The notes beneath the pieces were generated by a model. It saw only the letters and a list, made by a program, of their open reading frames with translations. It did no database searches and was not told the origin of the DNA. A program made the translations under genes and the position numbers. A DNA stretch of 64,000 nucleotides from Pseudoxanthomonas spadix (GTDB taxonomy: Bacteria; Pseudomonadota; Gammaproteobacteria; Xanthomonadales; Xanthomonadaceae), in NCBI RefSeq assembly GCF_003703395.1, contig NZ_RDQN01000006.1, positions 1 through 64,000 of the forward strand, read 5' to 3'. Of the stretch, positions 62,222 to 64,000 are shown piece by piece (within the stretch, counting starts at the first letter, position 1; each line of letters begins with the position of its first letter).

Positions 62222-62569
62222 GCAGTGTCTCCTGCGCCGTTGCGGCGCGCGCGCATCGTCGAGCTGCTTGGGTGAAACAGTCCTGAACCGCTCCATCAGC
62301 CGTGCCCGCATGTAGCGACGCGATCGGCCAGGGTCGCGCAAACAGACCTCTCGCGCGCGGCCACAAGGGCCACGCGTGCCGAGTCAATCAGCCGACGATC
62401 TCGCTTTTTCAGGCGCATGGGCTGACGGTGAGGCGTTGGACGGCGGCCAGTTTCAGGCCTTGGGTTCCCGGCGATGTCCCTGACCGCCAACGGACCGGTC
62501 ATCTGTGGTCCTTGCCTCGCCTTTGGTCGCAATCGGCGCGAAAAGCCGAGAAAAAAGCCTGTTTTCCCC
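62222..62569. other. 348-bp intergenic region between divergent genes
   Basis: No supportable gene. It separates the glycine-zipper gene (minus strand) from the HU gene (plus strand) and must hold the promoter of the former. Nothing else is recognised. Confidence 0.4.
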
Positions 62570-62598
62570 TTGGCGGCACGTCACTCTTGGCCTACATT
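62570..62598 (+). promoter_or_regulatory. Putative promoter of the HU-family gene
   Basis: TTGGCG (62570-62575) and TACATT (62593-62598) are separated by exactly 17 bp and lie about 60 bp before the ATG at 62657. This would give a 5' UTR of about 50 bases with the ribosome site CAGGAGCC. Confidence 0.5.
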
Positions 62599-62656
62599 CC
62601 GCATGCCGACCGTTTCGGCTCGAATACTTCACCCAACACGGTACAACAGGAGCCAT

Positions 62657-63043
62657 ATGGCAAAGACCACCAGCAAGAAGGCAGCACCGAAGAAGGCCGC
62701 CAAGACCGCCGCCAAGCCGGCCGCTCCCAAGCCGATCAAGGAAGCCCTGACCAAGTCGGGTCTGGTCGCCCACATCGCCGACAACAGTGGCGTTGCCCCG
62801 AAGGACGTGCGCGCCGTGATGGCTGCGCTGCAGTCGGCCATCCAGGGCTCGGTCAGCAAGAAGGGCGCAGGCAGCTTCACCTTGCCGGGCCTGCTCAAGA
62901 TCAAGACCGTCAGCGTTGCCGCCAAGCCCAGGCGCAAGGGCATCAACCCCTTCACCAAGGAAGAGCAGTGGTTCGCCGCCAAGCCGGCTTCGACCAAGCT
63001 CAAGGCCACCTTCATGAAGAGCCTGAAGGATGCCGCCGCCTGA
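62657..63043 (+). CDS. HU-family DNA-binding protein with Lys/Ala-rich N-terminal tail
   Basis: This 128-residue protein starts with a 25-35 residue basic tail (MAKTTSKKAAPKKAAKTAAK) like eukaryotic histone H1 or the HU of some proteobacteria. It is followed by an HU/IHF fold (LTKSGLVAHIADNSGVAPKD, KKGAGSFTLPGLLKIKTV, KPRRKGINPFTKEEQWFA). The GINPFTKE segment is the family's DNA-contact arm in modified form. It probably compacts or organises DNA, with the tail adding nonspecific binding. It has its own promoter and a strong terminator. Confidence 0.93.
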   Translation: MAKTTSKKAAPKKAAKTAAKPAAPKPIKEALTKSGLVAHIADNSGVAPKDVRAVMAALQSAIQGSVSKKGAGSFTLPGLLKIKTVSVAAKPRRKGINPFTKEEQWFAAKPASTKLKATFMKSLKDAAA

Positions 63044-63071
63044 TCCTTGGCGCGGCTTCCTGCATCACCTG

Positions 63072-63105
63072 CTCGGGACGGCTTCAAGCCGTCCCGAGTG
63101 TTTTT
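63072..63105 (+). terminator. Strong Rho-independent terminator after the HU gene
   Basis: CTCGGGACGGCTT (63072-63084) pairs with AAGCCGTCCCGAG (63086-63098), a perfect 13-bp stem, followed by TGTTTTT. Confidence 0.92.
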
Positions 63106-63128
63106 GAGGCCGATCTTCTGGCCAGCCC

Positions 63129-63767
63129 GTGCCCATTGACCGTGTACTCATTGCGCTGCAGGCAGGCTTGAGGCCCATGCAACCGGCCCTCGACATCGCC
63201 ACGCCCACCCGGCACGCACGGCGCGTGCTGGCGCCGATGATCTTCCTGGCGATGCTGGGCTTTGCCGCCGGGTGGGCCTGGAGGCAGCCATTGCTGGACA
63301 CGCCCAGGATGCTCTGGCGCATCAGCCGGATGCCGCCGGCCACGGCGCTGCCTTCGCCGGTCCAAGGGGTGCCGGCCAGGGCGATCGCGGCAACCTTCGG
63401 CGCGCCGCGCGGCAGCACCCGCACCCATGCCGGGGTGGACATCTTCGCCAGCCGCGGCACGCCCGTGCGCAGCGCCACGGCCGGCATCGTGATCACGGTC
63501 GACGAGCGCGGACTGGGCGGAAAGCAAGTCTGGATCCTGGGGCCGGGCCGCGAGCGCCATTACTACGCGCACCTGGATGGCTGGGCCGAAGGCCTGCACG
63601 AAGGACAGAGCGTCCTGCCCGGCGACCTGCTCGGCCATGTCGGCACCACCGGCAACGCGCGCGGCACGCCGCCGCACCTGCACTACGCGATCTACGGGCG
63701 TCAGGGCGCACGCGACCCACTGCCGGCATTGCGCGCGTGGCCGGGGCAGGACCCGCCGGAACACTGA
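63129..63767 (+). CDS. M23-family metallopeptidase with N-terminal membrane anchor
   Basis: This 212-residue protein has a membrane helix (VLAPMIFLAMLGFAAGWAWR, about 33-52) and a LytM/M23 domain: RTHAGVDIFASRGTPVRSAT with the His/Asp ligands, and GTPPHLHYAIYG with the final HxH. It should cleave peptidoglycan cross-bridges or stem peptides in the periplasm. The start may be GTG 63129 or the ATG at 63177. It is not in an operon with the HU gene, given the terminator between them. Confidence 0.9.
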   Translation: MPIDRVLIALQAGLRPMQPALDIATPTRHARRVLAPMIFLAMLGFAAGWAWRQPLLDTPRMLWRISRMPPATALPSPVQGVPARAIAATFGAPRGSTRTHAGVDIFASRGTPVRSATAGIVITVDERGLGGKQVWILGPGRERHYYAHLDGWAEGLHEGQSVLPGDLLGHVGTTGNARGTPPHLHYAIYGRQGARDPLPALRAWPGQDPPEH

Positions 63768-63843
63768 GTCACGCCCCACTCGGTCGCGGCCGCGGCAACA
63801 GCCTCCTACCTTGGAACCCTGTTCCCCAGTCGTCGTGTTCGCC

Positions 63844-64000
63844 ATGAGACCCCGGCCGCACCGCTACCGCATCACTGTCACGCCCGTCGAGGAAGACGGC
63901 CATCCATGCCACCATCGCTGCAGCATCGAATTCGAACATCGCGCCAGCCAGGACTGGATGCAGCTGCTGGAGACACTCCAGCGCCATCGCCAGCTCAGTG
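63844..64000 (+). CDS. DUF3861-like protein, N-terminal part (continues past window)
   Basis: The 52 residues visible open with RPHRYRITVTPVEEDGHPCH and continue CSIEFEHRASQDWMQLLETL, resembling the small DUF3861 family. No stop occurs before the end of the window. Function unknown. Confidence 0.6.
   Translation, partial: MRPRPHRYRITVTPVEEDGHPCHHRCSIEFEHRASQDWMQLLETLQRHRQLS

Overview
The window looks like the chromosome of a member of the Xanthomonadaceae (Lysobacteraceae), for example Pseudoxanthomonas, Stenotrophomonas or Lysobacter; the genus cannot be fixed from this sequence. The evidence is the very high GC content, the lysC-lysA fusion, the MurD2/MurL peptidoglycan route, an effector carrying the XVIPCD signal of Xanthomonadales type IV secretion, and many REP-like palindromes between genes. 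No rRNA, tRNA or CRISPR array was seen.

Layout. 1-674: the 3' end of an IS630-type transposase, a 168-bp CTAG-bounded palindromic element and a DUF423 gene. 0.8-8.2 kb: an SRPBCC protein, a DesK/DesR-like two-component pair, then GNAT-minC-minD-minE and two small genes. 8.3-17.5 kb: an M2 dipeptidase lipoprotein, a luciferase-like oxidoreductase, a diguanylate cyclase, TrhO, an AHSA1-like protein, an FKBP lipoprotein, a flavoprotein and an HD hydrolase. 17.7-25 kb: a Gln/Arg-rich exported protein, a decayed MscS-like fragment, and the thrA-thrB-thrC operon with a Thr/Ile-rich leader peptide. 25-37.3 kb: DUF502 and a queuosine-precursor transporter, two L,D-transpeptidases, a CrtI-like oxidoreductase, a CHASE2 protein with a dead GGDEF domain, tandem M13 peptidases (the second lacks a zinc ligand) and a rhomboid protease. 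37.3-43.4 kb: a prkA-DUF444-spoVR module framed by a ~198-bp direct repeat made from the 3' end of an alkyltransferase-like gene. 43.4-45.7 kb: a type IV secretion lipase effector with a lipoprotein immunity gene, and the second 168-bp palindrome. 46-53 kb: CorC/TlyC-like protein, ExoD, a PhnD-like binding protein overlapping a GGDEF-EAL protein, TrmJ and SuhB. 53-58.6 kb: lysAC-murL-murD2, an operon joining DAP/lysine synthesis to muropeptide precursor synthesis. 58.8-64 kb: a PhzF protein, an IclR-SMP30 fusion, a glycine-zipper protein, an HU protein with a Lys/Ala tail, an M23 peptidase and the start of a DUF3861 gene.

Themes. Cell-wall genes recur (min system, two L,D-transpeptidases, MurD2/MurL, M23). 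So do c-di-GMP signalling genes (one plain cyclase, one CHASE2 protein with a dead domain, one GGDEF-EAL protein with a binding-protein partner). Small palindromic repeats sit exactly at gene ends, several supplying the TAG stop codon, and one lies in frame inside murL. The features I rate as most interesting are the effector/immunity pair, the repeat-flanked stress module, the thr leader whose promoter leaves almost no 5' UTR, the inactivated M13 paralogue and the repeat-bearing murL.
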